DNA from: Hemibagrus wyckioides
Taxonomy: Eukaryota; Chordata; Actinopteri; Siluriformes; Bagridae
Direction: 5' to 3'
NCBI RefSeq assembly: GCF_019097595.1
Contig: NC_080735.1
Span: forward strand, 1,005,212 to 1,069,211
DNA: 64,000 nt
Shown here: in pieces, positions 22,478 through 33,878 of the stretch
Layout: each line of letters starts with the position of its first letter
How positions within the stretch are numbered: the stretch's first letter is position 1
Made by a program: the position numbers and the translations under genes
Notes under the pieces: generated by a model
What the model saw: the letters and a program-made list of their open reading frames with translations, nothing else
What the model was told of the DNA's origin: nothing
Databases searched by the model: none

Positions 22478-22960
22478 TTATTTTTCTGAATTCTAACAGA
22501 GATGTCAGTGTTATATCTGTATAATCAATTACACTTAACGTCTTGTCCAGAGGGTGTGCAAACCTTTGCACTTAGATCTGTCTGTATTGGTCACTGTTTT
22601 GGTTTAGTCAGAGTTTTATTAAAAGTAGGACAAAGGGACAGTGTAGTTTGCATAAGCTATTTTGCCTGAAGGAAAACAAATAAACAGCTCACTTTATTAT
22701 CAAATAGAAAAAAGACAGAGAGGTCAAAGACAAATCAATTCAATACTTGAGCTGTTTCCTAATACCCAGTATGGGAAATTTTATTCTGTAATAAATACAA
22801 ATAGCCACAGTTCTGACAATTAAAAACCTGGAGTTGGTTATTTGAGATTGTTTTGTTGGGGATGATTATCAGTTTCAAAGTCATGAAATGTGACACAGAA
22901 TGTAAACAAACACATAACTTTATATTACAAATAACTGTACCAAGAGTAAGCATACATGGG
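22478..22960. repeat. Diverged unit flank repeat
   Basis: Bases 22487-22730 align with 54115-54350. They share TCTAACAGAG, GCACTTAGATCTGTCTG and GCCTGAAGGAAAACAAA. The same motif family recurs less closely at 850-1010, 25030-25220 and 54500-55075. No gene is seen. Confidence 0.6.
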
Positions 22961-22969
22961 GATAAAGGC

Positions 22970-23325
22970 AGTGGGCCTAAAACAAACCATGTGGAACACC
23001 TAATTTAACCTTAGCATGCATAGAGTTGTCATCATTTACATCTACAAATTGATAATGATCAGTAAAATAAGATCTGAGCCAGAATAGGGCTGTTCCCTTA
23101 ACTCCAACAACATTTTCTAGTTCATCAAGTGAAATAGTATGATTGATGGTGTCAAAATCTGCACAGGTCAAGCAACACTAGCAAGGAGACAAAATCCTGT
23201 ACAGTAGTATGTTATTACTTTAACTAGTCCTGCCTCTGTGGTGTGTGCTTAGTGAAACATTCTAAATATTGATCTGATCAAAGTGATGTTATCTAAGGAG
23301 TTAGTTATCAGAAGGTCAGGTTTTA

Positions 23326-23330
<5 letters not shown>
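22970..23330 (-). pseudogene. L2-like LINE reverse transcriptase fragment
   Basis: The antisense frame 23171-22977 shows FDTINHTISLDELENVVGVK followed by LRSYFTDHYQFVDV, the L2-type RT palm region. Bases 23240-23320 in antisense continue upstream with [14 protein letters not shown] residues. The fragment abuts the (TA)n tract into which the Tc1 element inserted. Confidence 0.75.

Positions 23331-23402
<72 letters not shown>
23327..23402. repeat. (TA)n microsatellite
   Basis: A run of about 36 TA units next to the left end of the Tc1 element. It makes an artificial Ile-Tyr repeat in one frame. That stretch is not part of the transposase. Confidence 0.95.
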
Positions 23403-23405
<3 letters not shown>

Positions 23406-23409
23406 TATA

Positions 23410-24657
23410 CACTATATTGCCAAAAGTATTCGCTCACCCATCCAAATAATCAGAATCAGGTGTTCCAATCACTTCCATGGCCACAGGTGTATAAAATCAA
23501 GCACCTAGGCATGCAGACTGTTTTTACAAACATTTGTGAAAGAATGGGTCGCTCTCAGGAGCTCAGTGAATTCCAGCGTGGAACTGTGATAGGATGCCAC
23601 CTGTGCAACAAATCCAGTCGTGAAATTTCCTCACTCCTAAATATTCCACAGTCAACTGTCAGCTGTATTATAAGAACGTGGAAGTGTTTGGGAACGACAG
23701 CAACTCAGCCACGAAGTGGTAGGCCACGTAAACTGACGGAGCGGGGTCAGCGGATGCTGAGGCGCATAGTGCGAAGAGGTCGCCAACTTTCTGCAGAGTC
23801 AATCGCTACAGACCTCCAAACTTCATGTGGCCTTCAGATGAGCTCAAGAACAGTGCGCAGAGAGCTTCATGGAATGGGTTTCCATGGCCGAGCAGCTGCA
23901 TCCAAGCCATACATCACCAAGTGCAATGCAAAGCGTCGGATGCAGTGGTGTAAAGCACGCCGCCACTGGACTCTAGAGCAGTGGAGACGCGTTCTCTGGA
24001 GTGACCAATCGCGCTTCTCCATCTGGCAATCTGATGGACGAGTCTGGGTTTGGCGGTTGCCAGAAGAACGGTACTTGTCTGACTGCATTGTGCCAAGTGT
24101 AAAGTTTGGTGGAGGGGGGATTATGGTGTGGGGTTGTTTTTCAGGAGCTGGGCTTGGCCCCTTAGTTCCAGTGAAAGGAACTCTGAATGCTTCAGCATAC
24201 CAAGACATTTTGGACAATTCCATGCTCCCAACTTTGTGGGAACAGTTTGGAGCTGGCCCCTTCCTCTTCCAACATGACTGTGCACCAGTGACCAAAGCAA
24301 GGTCCATAAAGACATGGATGACAGAGTCTGGTGTGGATGAACTTGACTGGCCTGCACAGAGTCCTGACCTCAACCCGATAGAACACCTTTGGGATGAATT
24401 GGAGTGGAGACTGTGAGCCAGACCTTCTCGTCCAACATCAGTGTGTGACCTCACAAATGCGCTTCTGGAAGAATGGTCAAAAATTCCCATAAACACACTC
24501 CTAAACCTTGTGGACAGCCTTCCCAGAAGAGTTGAAGCTGTTATAGCTGCAAAGGGTGGACCGACGTCATATTGAACCCTATGGATTAGGAATGGGATGT
24601 CACTTAAGTTCATATGGGAGTCAAGGCAGGTGAGCGAATACTTTTGGCAATATAGTG
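23410..24657 (+). mobile_element. Full-length Tc1 transposon, 1248 bp
   Basis: The terminal inverted repeats CACTATATTGCCAAAAGTAT and its complement ATACTTTTGGCAATATAGTG are flanked by TA (23408-23409 and 24658-24659). The only gene is a transposase with one nonsense codon. It is the best preserved transposon in the window and sits in a (TA)n tract. Confidence 0.95.
23544..24575 (+). pseudogene. Tc1 transposase with one premature stop
   Basis: It starts [10 protein letters not shown] at 23544. The paired helix-turn-helix DNA-binding region (about 1-110) includes an SGRPRK AT-hook-like motif near residue 58. The DDE domain has D154 in WSDQS, D245 in FQHDCAP and E280 in LNPIEHLW, with 34 residues between the last two (DD34E). 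A TGA at 24414-24416 interrupts the frame at codon 291, right after DELEWRL. The same frame then runs 52 more codons to a TGA at 24573-24575, so the intact length would be 343. The frame upstream of 23544 is microsatellite. The catalytic triad is present, but the C-terminal truncation makes activity doubtful. Confidence 0.9.
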
Positions 24658-24659
24658 TA

Positions 24660-24990
24660 TATATATATTCATAGATATACTTATATTCTGAATTTTCTCA
24701 GCTAATATTTTAAAATGTTCCATTGAAATAATGAAGTCATTGCTGCTATATATTGGTGCTGTGCATGTTTCAGTGGTGCTCTTATTTCTAGTTGATTATT
24801 CTGCAATATTAAATAAAGGTTGTGATTATTAAATAATTATTTAATCTTGTGAATCCCTATCACAACAAATTTATTATACTTATTTTACTTTTCTGAGTAT
24901 TGTATTATTTGCAGATGATGTATGAGAAATACCCCAGTTGGATCTTCTACAAAACATTTGTATGTTTTCATACCCATCCACATATCCATC
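24660..24990. other. Gene-free AT-rich spacer
   Basis: No open frame or repeat end could be supported. It lies between the Tc1 element and the start of block B. Confidence 0.4.
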
Positions 24991-25225
24991 TTTGTGCTTG
25001 TGAAACTGTGGCTCTGTGATGTAATTCAGGTTTAAATTATATGGATAAATTCTAACAGAGATGTCAATGTAACGAAGGAGCACATGTTAAGTGAGTCTTA
25101 AGTAAAGCAGGACAAAGGGATTGAGTGGTTTGCATAAGCCATTTTGCTTGAAGACAAATAAGCAGCTCAGTTCAATCATAATATGTAAAAAGGTCTCTGA
25201 AGGTCACAGAAACAAAATAAAAACA

Positions 25226-25552
25226 TAGCAACTAATCATATTTATCAATCTTTTAGTAAGGTTGTGTAACATTCTTTGTGGTAGAATGATATTTTCATCT
25301 ACTAAATATTATTTCAAAATATATTTCCATTACTTATTTGCCAACAAACATGCATGTTACATAACATCATTTCACCCCTTGAAAAGTGAATTATCTGAAA
25401 AGAAAAAAAATTGAAATGAAACGATGTAATTGTCCAGAATTGTGTTGTTTTGCCAAAACACCCTTCCCAATGCCATGTTGGAAAAGCAGGAGCATATGTG
25501 AGTATCACTGGAAGAATAATTATGGTACACTTTCGGACTATACAGCACACTG
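25226..25552. other. Block B sequence without a recognised gene
   Basis: A short frame at 25386-25619 runs into the solo LTR and has no recognisable domain. Nothing else could be supported. Confidence 0.4.
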
Positions 25553-25950
25553 TGTCACAAAACACCAGAGAGGAACCGACAATAGAGTATTTAAACCCCG
25601 GAAGGGGTATGTTTATTGACAACGGAAAACGGGTGGAAAGAGGGGGAGTGGAGAATACTCAGCTTTATGGAGGAGACAGAGCCGGAGCTGGAGGGAGATG
25701 AAGCCATGCACGGAGGTGAGCTGAGTAATTGCGGAGGAGAAGGAAGTAGCTGTAGCTATGGTGCTAAAGCTAACGAGTGTCCGTGGGATATGGAGCCGGT
25801 GTCTAAACGAGACCAGACAGGGAAGAAGTGGCGGGAGTGCTCTTAAATAGGGGAGTGGAGGCGAGAACCTAATGAGGTGCACGTGAACTCAATCAGTATT
25901 CGGGAACGTGAGTTCGCTGGTGAGGGCTCGGGTCCGGCGTGCCTGTGACA
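25553..25950 (-). mobile_element. Solo LTR, 398 bp, TSD CACTG
   Basis: It begins TGTCACAAAA and ends CCTGTGACA. CACTG is repeated at 25548-25552 and 25951-25955. In antisense it shows a TATTTAAGAGC TATA-like motif followed by GTCAATAAAC, so it reads leftward. It is GC-richer than its surroundings. The small frames inside it are not genes. Confidence 0.8.
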
Positions 25951-26463
25951 CACTGCAGCTGAAGTACTGGAGCAGTCACTTATCAGACACTAACGCTGAT
26001 TAAAGTGTTGTTCAGCATTAAAGGAAGATTGCGATGCATCCTCCCTTTATAAAACAGCATTCTTAACTAAACACATTGTCTTAATTGATTAATTTATCTT
26101 ATTTAAGTAATTTTCTTTGCAATTTTCATTTACATTTAATATTTTTTAGTTAACTCCATTAAATTGAATTGTCTGGCCTTTAGCAAATATTCATTAAATT
26201 AAATTTAATAATTAAAATAGATAACATAAGTTATTTATATGTGACAGTGTAACTTGTGTATAAACGTTCAGTAACACATGACTAATTATGCTAAATATTT
26301 AATAAATAAAATATGATAAATATTTACATTAGTGTTCTCAGTTCACGACCAGTGGACTAGTACCAGTACCTGAAATTCTAGAAGTGAAGTAACTATAACA
26401 AATTGCTGGATTAATTATTATAGAAACAAATTGCACAAAATGAAATACCTAGTAAATGTGTTC

Positions 26464-26640
26464 GGTGTGCTGTGGTATGTGGCACAAAGACATTAGCATC
26501 AGATCCTTTTGTAATTTTACATCCTGCAAGGTGAGAGGTGGATCCTCTGTGGATCTGACTTGGTTGTCCCGTGTCCATTGGATTGACATCTGGGGAATTT
26601 GGAGGTCTATTTATGGCAGTCATCAGGGGCCTTCATGGAC
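26464..26640. mobile_element. Degenerate Tc1-like fragment, block B copy
   Basis: It matches 3380-3560 with small differences. Its left junction replaces about 1.1 kb of block A sequence, including the MITE. Confidence 0.5.
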
Positions 26641-27415
26641 ACTCTAACTAGTCACAACCTTCTTTCAATTCTTCTTTCTCAATTCCACACTAAAACAGCA
26701 TTTACAATATTAATTACCGCTGCTAATGATTTCCAGTTGTCCATTTTTTCTGCCGTGCCTCAACCCTCAAAGATTTCCATACACTCTGATTTGTAAAGTA
26801 GGAGGACATGGTGTGAGTTAAGTCCACAAGTTTAAAAGCAGATAAACACTGATAAGTTTATCAGATACAGCACAACATCTCTGGAGGACACTGAAATTTA
26901 GAAAAGCTAATAGCTTACTTCCTACTTTTCAGGTATGATTCTACTTTAATATTAAAATATTAAAAGTTATTTCCTGAAACAATAAGAGAAAACGTTTTGT
27001 AGAGCATGATGTTTGATACTTTAAATTTTTTTAGAATATTTGAGTTCTTAGGAATGGACATCTTACACTGACAGGGGACAAGAGTTAATGAGAGAGTCGT
27101 AGAATAAGGCTTTAGAAACACACACTACAGCATACGGATCAGAATCATGGATAAATTTCCAGTGTAGAGTTTAATGTGATGTAATATACATCACTTTCAA
27201 AATGTAAAGTTCTTCAGATATTAAAATATTAGATGAAAACATTTATAATTCATTTTAATTCTTTTATTGTTAAATTGTGTTTCAATTAATTAAAACATAT
27301 TTGCTTCTTAATCCATTCAAGTGTTGTAGCACATATTAAAATAAACCTACAATATTTAGAGTGCATAATTAAAAAAAAAAAGTGATAAATAGCATAAATG
27401 CAAAAAAACACATCC

Positions 27416-27705
27416 TGTGGGTGGTTGTAGGAGGTAGTTTAAAGAAAACTGGAGGTAGGCTTGCTGAACTCACAAAAAAGGTGCTCTTTATTATTGCATC
27501 GCTCTATTACATGCACACATGCAGCTCTGTGTGCTCCGCTCTCTATCTCCGGCTTTCTCTTCTCCCAGTTATGACTCTCCTGCAACACTGCAACAGAGAA
27601 GTCCAATTAAGTTAGTCCAATTAATCACAGGTCCTTAACCACTTATCCCCTTTGGCTCAACTCTCCATTTACAAACTGCTGCTTGACCCCATACCTGCTT
27701 CCACA
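27416..27705 (-). mobile_element. Left-truncated solo LTR upstream of lectin copy B
   Basis: The copy of the LTR at 4637-4951. The right end (CTTCCACA, then ATAAT) is intact. The left end is lost in a deletion that joins CACATCCTG to the LTR interior. It ends 123 bp before the lectin start codon, as in copy A. Confidence 0.7.
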
Positions 27706-27828
27706 ATAATCATATGTAGTGATGTGGTACTTACATTTATCAATTTGCAGAAGTCACTGTTTTGATCTGGACTGCTGAGGGATTTTAATCACTTCTTTTT
27801 TTTAGACAGTTTCCCAAAAAACACATCT

Positions 27829-29752
27829 ATGATGGAGCAGCGTCTGTTCATACTCCTGTTTTTCACAGGTGAGAGATGTATGTGTGTTTTCAGTGAGCTG
27901 CTCAATGTGTAGAATGTTTAAAATGCAGACTTTATTTTATTTACAGAAAGGAGTCAAAGGATAGCTTAACCTTAAACTGGTAACCATACTGCCCTACCAG
28001 CTCTTATAACAAGAATTGTAATATTTAGGACACACAATGCATAATACATAGTTACAGACATATTGACTTAAAGTAAATATTACAGACATAAAATTCAGCA
28101 TTTTATATTTTTCACCCAAGAAAAAAAATGGCAAAAAATATTTTTTATACTGGAAAGTTAACATTTAAATTAATTGAAATTAGATTTATTAATTTCTGTG
28201 CTAACCTGTACAAATGCTTAAATCCATTTCCACAGCAGTTGTCTCTCTCGTCCTATCTGTCCCTCGTAAGTATTATCTGATCCAGCAGGGAAAAACATGG
28301 AGTAATGCTAAGGCTTACTGTCGAGCCACACACAAGGACCTGGCCATCATAACAAGTAATGAGGAACTGGTTCGACTGCAGAATGAAGCACAGAGATACC
28401 GGTTCAGTGCCAATGCTTGGATTGGACTGTACAATAACTACAACAACTGGATCTGGTCCATTGGAAGTGAGCCACTTGGAAGTTTGAGGCTATGGATTTC
28501 AGGCGAGCCCAACAACTATGGTGGAAGTGAAGCTTGTGGTTCAATAACTCCAACTGGTTGGAATGATATGCCTTGTGGATTTGCATTGCCGTCTGTGTGC
28601 TTTGATGGTAAACAGCATATGTTTAACAATTTCACCATAGGAATGGTTATCTGATTAAAACATTTCAGGTCATGTGTTCTCATTAAAATCAATAGTAGCA
28701 AAAATCATGAACACCAAACAGACAAAAAACAACTGGCCATTATGAACTTTAACAGTTTGTGGACTTGTACAAATGATGGACTGTTCTTTGTTTTAGCATG
28801 TTATGTAACCTTTCATCCAAGAGACCATACATTTAACTTATAATTAATATGTGTGGTAATCATGTGTTGTGGTTTTCATTTCACAGCCAGTAAAACAGGA
28901 AATAATAGTTACATTTACATCTCTACTACAATGTCATGGGCTGGAGCTCAGGCATACTGCAGACAGCATTATACAGATCTGGTCAGTATTAAAGATCCAA
29001 CAGAAAACTCAGTTATAGCGGCAATGGTCTCTGGGTACACCTGGTTTGGTCTGTACAGAGATGGCTGGAGGTGGACAGATCAAACCATCTTCTCTACCGT
29101 CAGCTGGTTGTCTGGACAACCTGATAATGCCCTGTGGAATGCAGGCTGTGGATTTTTAAGTAACAGTCGGGCTGCCGTTGCACAGTGCTCAACCATAATG
29201 CCTTTCTTCTGTTTCTCATGTGAGTTATAGTTTTATTTATATTCAGTCTTTTATTAGGTAAATTTATACTGATTTTAAAATGTTAGTTTAATTATGTGTT
29301 CATGTTTGTGTTTGAATGAGTCTTTACATTTCTACATTTAGTTATCACAGAAAAACAACAAATAGTAAAGGTGAAGGTACAGTCCAATCAGGATGTGAAT
29401 GATCCTCAAATAAAGGTGGCCATCTTGGAGAAGGTGTGTTTCATCCTTCAGATCTCAGTTATGTACTCTGTCCTCATTACTGCAGCCAGAACCTGAGTCA
29501 CTTCATCAACCCCTGACACATAGACACTGAACTGTAATCTGAATCTCACTGTTTCTGTTCAGTTTCTCTAGCTTTTTACAGTTTTAATAGGAGATCAGTG
29601 TCTTTATCTTGCATTCTTAATAACAAATGTCATATTCTGTTTATTAGATCAAGCAGAAAGTTAAGGACCATGGAATGACAGAGAACATCACAGTAAAATG
29701 GAGAGAGGAATCAGATGGTACGGTGTTTCACAAGGAGAAAGAAGAGCTCTAA
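27829..29752 (+). CDS. Secreted tandem C-type lectin, copy B (five exons, 313 aa)
   Basis: Exons are 27829-27868, 28236-28607, 28887-29219, 29342-29433 and 29648-29752, with the same phases and splice sites as copy A. The protein has a signal peptide, CTLD1 with EPN and WND, CTLD2 with QPD and no WND, and a charged tail. By eye it differs from copy A at only three residues, all in exon 2: P17S, S101I and L102S. The last two directly precede the GEPNN sugar-site motif. Intron 1 differs clearly from copy A (367 against 320 bp, many substitutions), whereas introns 2-4 look identical. That mosaic suggests gene conversion or a recombinant duplication. Function is as for copy A; expression cannot be judged. 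Confidence 0.85.
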
Positions 29753-30102
29753 ATCTTGTATCTGAATCTCAAATCGTAGTGCAATTTTTCATTTATTGTC
29801 TAGGATTTTTCTTTAGACTAAATGTACTAAATCAAGAGCTACTTCTTCAGTTTTGCATATACACTATTGTTGTAGCTAAGATGTAATGAAAGTCTCAATC
29901 ATGATTGTACACATTATTTATATACTCACTTCAAATTACATAGAGAACAACTTACACTTGTATGGCACTTGTATAGATGTTATAATTGTTTTCCTCATTA
30001 TAACCATTAAATAACTATTCTATTGGGGATGAAGTAGAACCTGCAGATTATGTGATGTAAGAACAGTGTAGATTTTCCCCTTCTATCTTTCCTGTTTCCA
30101 TT

Positions 30103-30607
30103 TGAGTGATGTCCATGTGTAATAATGTGAAATGAAACAGGGAAAAAGTATTGAACACACTTAATGAAATTTCATTTAACATTTTTTACAAAAGCCTTTG
30201 TCAGTAAAGATGCCTACCGTATGGAGAAACTAGTTGCATGCATTGCTCAGGTGTGATTTTGGCCCATTCTTCCACACAAACAGTCTTCAAATCTTGGCCT
30301 CTTCTGTGAACTCTGACCTTTAGTTCTTTCCATAGATTTTCAGTTGGATTCAAGTCAGGTGATTGACTAGGCCATTCTAGCAGCTTTAATTTCTTTCTCT
30401 GAAACCAGTCGAGAGTTTCCTTGCCTGTGTGTTTGGGATCATTGTCTTGCTGAAATGTCCACCCTTGTTTCATCTTTATCATCCTAGCAGATGGCAGATT
30501 TTCATCAAGAATCTCTCGGTACATTTTGCCAGTACTGTATGCTGAAAAACAGCCCCATACCATATTGTTCCCACCTCCAAACTTCACTCTTGGTGTTTTT
30601 GGGGTGA
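30103..30607 (-). pseudogene. Tc1-like transposase C-terminal half, block B
   Basis: The antisense frame shows VKFGGGNNMVWGCFS, FQQDNDPKHT and LNPTENLW (Ile to Thr next to the catalytic Glu). It ends at GGTGA (30603-30607), where the gypsy LTR begins. It resumes at 34252 after the second GGTGA. The 3' terminal repeat has been lost by a deletion at the lectin side. Confidence 0.85.
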
Positions 30608-30974
30608 TGTCACGGCTCAATCAAGTTCTGAACACAGGAGGGAGCACTCTCCTGAGTTTTGAGCACACTTCTGGCAGGCCGACCGGATATATCAGCAGAG
30701 CGTTCATTGTGTTAATTGCGAAGTATTGTTCCTAGTTGACGTACCAAGCCTTAGCCTCATGCAAATATTGTGTTGGATTACTGTGTTTTTGACCTTTTTC
30801 CTAATCTTTCTCGTTTTGCCTTTTTTCTAGCGTTTATTGGACTTGTTTGCTGATTTCTAGTTTTCCCGTTTTTTTGACTTCTGCTTGTTTTTTGTCCTTG
30901 CCTTTTGCTTGCTGTTGTTTAATAAATCTGCTCATGGAGTCTACTACTTCCACCTCAAGCGTTACTTCCTCACA
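30608..30974 (+). repeat. Gypsy B 5' LTR (367 bp)
   Basis: Starts TGTCACGG and ends CCTCACA. The GCGAAGTATT at 30718-30727 is complementary to the primer-site sequence right after the LTR (AATACTTCGC within 30975-30986). The gag ATG at 30934 lies inside it. Confidence 0.85.
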
Positions 30975-31992
30975 GAATACTTCGCCTGAGATGACTCAAT
31001 CAGCTAGGAAACTAGAGCGTAAATGGCGTCAAACTAAATTAGCAGTATTCCAGATTGAGTGGAAGGAAAGCCTTCTGAGATATAAAAATTCTCTTAGTGC
31101 TGCTAGATCAGCGTATCTCTCTGCCCTAATCAAAGATAACAAAAACCATCCAAAATTTTTATTTAGCACTGTAGCAAAACTAACTAGGAGTAAAACCACT
31201 GTAGAAAAGCGCACACCATCTACATTTAGCAGCAATGACTTCATGAATTTTTTCAATGAAAAAATTGACAATATCAGGCAAAAAATTCAGACTATTAATT
31301 TAAAACCACATTATTTGATAGATAATCCTTTAGATAATATAACTATTTCTGATCAGAGCTTAGAGTGCTTCACTCCACTTCAAGAGCCTGATCTAATTTC
31401 ACTAATTTCTTCTTCAAAATCTTCTACCTGCATCCTAGATCCTTTACCCACATCTTTCCTTAAACAGATATTACCAGTAGCTACTGAACCCCTTCTAAAA
31501 GTAATTAATTCTTCTCTAAGCACTGGCTATGTGCCTAAATCTTTTAAGCTAGCAGTTATCAAACCCTTGATTAAAAAACCGGACCTTGACCCTGGTCAGC
31601 TGTCTAACTATAGACCGATATCAAACCTGCCCTTTATCTCCAAGATCCTAGAAAAGGCTGTAGCTCAGCAGTTATGTTCAGACCTGCACAGAAATAACAT
31701 TTATGAAATGTATCAGTCAGGATTTAGGCCTCATCATAGCACAGAGACAGCACTGGTTAAAGTGGTCAATGACCTGTTACTGACCTCTGATCAGGGTTGT
31801 GTCTCCTTACTGGTGTTACTGGATCTTAGAGCAGCTTTTGACACCATTAACCACACTGTTCTACTTGATAGACTAGAACATGTTGGTGTTAAAGGAACAG
31901 CCCTCTCCTGGCTCAGGTCTTATTTGACTGACCGTTATCAGTTTGTAGATCTAGATGGTGACTTCTCCATGCATACCAAGGTTATGTTTTAG
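30934..31992 (+). pseudogene. Chimeric frame: gypsy Gag start fused to LINE RT
   Basis: A 352-codon open frame begins at the gypsy gag ATG (MESTTSTSS) and runs 20 codons. It then passes without a break into the L2-like LINE that inserted at 30997. The LINE part spans a linker region and the RT fingers and palm ([47 protein letters not shown]). It stops at 31990-31992, where the conserved GVPQGS-type region is deleted. The frame has a complete LTR promoter upstream. It is probably chance, and the RT catalytic loop lies downstream in another frame. Confidence 0.7.
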
Positions 31993-33339
31993 GCCCACTG
32001 CTTTTCTCTCTTTATATGTTACCCCTTGGTGCAAATATTCGTAAACATGGTATTAGCTTCCACTGTTATGCAGATGGCACACAGCTATATGTTTCAGCTA
32101 AATCAGATGAGAGACACCAGCTTATTAAGATAGAAGAATGTGTAAAGGACATTAGACATTGGATGGCTACTAACTTCCTCCTGCTTAATTCGGACAAGAC
32201 AGAGGTGCTTGTACTAGGACCACAGGCAGTTAGAAGTGAGCTTTCTGATTACAGAGTAATGGTGGATGGTCTTTTGGTTTCATCTTGTCCAGCAGTAAAA
32301 GATCTTGGTGTGATTATTGATTCTGGTCTTTTATTCAAAGCTCATGTAGATAATATCACTCGGGTAGCCTTCTTCCATCTTAGGAATATTGCTAAGATAA
32401 GAAATATGTTGTCGCTTCATGATGCAGAAAAATTAGTTTGTGCTTTTGTTACCTCTAGGTTGGATTATTGTAATGTCTTACTGTCTAGATGTTCCAGTAG
32501 GAGCAGAAACAAGCTCCAGTTAGTCCAGAATGCAGCAGCTAGAGTCCTAACTAGAACCAGAAAATATGAGCACATCACTCCTATTTTAGCCACACTACAT
32601 TGGCTCCCAGTCAAATTTCGCATTGATTATAAAATACTGTTACTAACCTGTAAAGCACTAAATGGTCTCGCGCCACAGTACCTGAGCGATCTTTTAGTCT
32701 TTTATGATCCGCCACGCCTACTCCGATCAAAGGGTGCTGGTTACTTGGTAGTACCTCAAGTAGCAAAGGCTACAGCAGGGGGCGGAGCTTTCTCTTTCAA
32801 AGTCCCAAAGTTATGGAACAGCCTTCCAATTAGTGTTGGGGATTCAGACACAGTCTCAATGTTTAAGTCCAGGCTGAAGACACATTTGTTTAGTCGAGCT
32901 TTTAATGTATAGTTTTCTTAGGTAAAGGAGCAGATCTGGAAGGTTCATGGTCATAGAGTGTTTGGTGACTGGGATGTGTTGGATGCTGTCATCTTACCAC
33001 CCTCGCAAGTCGCTCAGGTTTGCTGACTGTGAAGTGGTCGGATGCTTTATGTCCCGGGAAGCCTTCATGTCTGTGACCTTCTGGCTCTCCCTTTTAGTTA
33101 TGCTGTCATAGCTAGTCTTGCCGGAGTCCCTGCCTGCACTTTACACTTAATTCTACACTGTCTTTAAGCATCACATGATCAGAAACTTAGTATCTTAGTT
33201 AATTAGTTATTTTTATTTTTTATTATTATTTTTCATTTTCCCCTCCCCTTTCTCTGTTTTCTTCTTTTGTAAAGCTGCTTTGAGACAATGTTCATTGTAA
33301 AAGGCGCTATACAAAATAAATTGAATTGAATTGAATTGA
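30997..33339 (+). mobile_element. L2-like LINE, 5'-truncated, TSD ATGACT
   Basis: ATGACT is repeated at 30991-30996 and 33340-33345. The body encodes RT (30997-31992) and then, after a frameshift, the RT end and C-terminal region (32016-32912: [39 protein letters not shown]). The catalytic YADD is YADG (GAT to GGC at about 32072), and the GVPQGS segment is gone, so it is inactive. The tail is GCGCTATACAAAATAAA followed by (TTGAA)n. This is the best LINE in the window. Confidence 0.9.
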
Positions 33340-33345
33340 ATGACT

Positions 33346-33878
33346 CCAGCGGATTTACAAGTCATCATCGTCCAGCAAGGCGCAATGATTTGTACATTTC
33401 AAGATCAAGTGGAGGAGCTGCAAACAGAAAACTAACAGTTTCAAAAGCTAGCTGCCCAGGCTAGAAAAATTTGATGGCTTAGGTGATGGATTCTTGTGGC
33501 TTTATTCGTCAGTGTGATAATTTCTTCATACACCAGCCTGATGCTTACGCCTACGATACCACGGAATGCACATTTATGCTATCCTTCCTCACTGGGAAAG
33601 TCTTAGACTGGGCTTCCACTGTTTGTGATTTAGATCCACAGGTTAGAACGTCATTTTGCAGGACGCCAGCGTCATATCCAAATGCCGCTTTGCTTCTACT
33701 GTGGTCACCAGATCCATAGGTATCTAGACTGGGAGGGCTACGGTCCTAAGGAGCACTCATGGGTCACAGCAGCTAACATATTAGATCCTTCCCTGACAGA
33801 GGAGTTTCACCGTGCTTACCCTAATAAGCCCGCCCCACATTCCTGGAGCTGACCTCGGCGTAGAATACTGGGAGGCTC
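33346..33878 (+). pseudogene. Gypsy B gag fragment and chromodomain end
   Basis: Gag resumes after the LINE (GFIRQCDNFFIHQPDAYAYD and TGKVLDWASTV). It reaches the zinc-knuckle region, then jumps at about 33724 to [12 protein letters not shown] of the chromodomain. About 3.7 kb of pol present in gypsy A is missing. A purine-rich stretch precedes the 3' LTR. Confidence 0.8.

Larger units (their letters stand above)
24990..30102 (+). repeat. Duplicated block B, lectin side
   Basis: Bases 25010-25225 match 830-1040. Bases 26040-26460 match 1345-2270. Bases 26464-26890 match 3380-3840. Bases 27420-30100 match 4669-7306. The 5' part has many differences and lacks the MITE of blocks A and C, while the lectin part is nearly identical to block A. 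The TE-bearing 3' part of block B continues to about 35020. Confidence 0.85.

Noticed and set aside
23283..23543. N-terminal extension of the Tc1 transposase with an Ile-Tyr repeat
   Set aside because: The extension is translated (TA)n and terminal repeat. The real start is the ATG at 23544.
23867..24613. 248-codon antisense frame
   Set aside because: It is the reverse strand of the Tc1 transposase gene and has no independent support.
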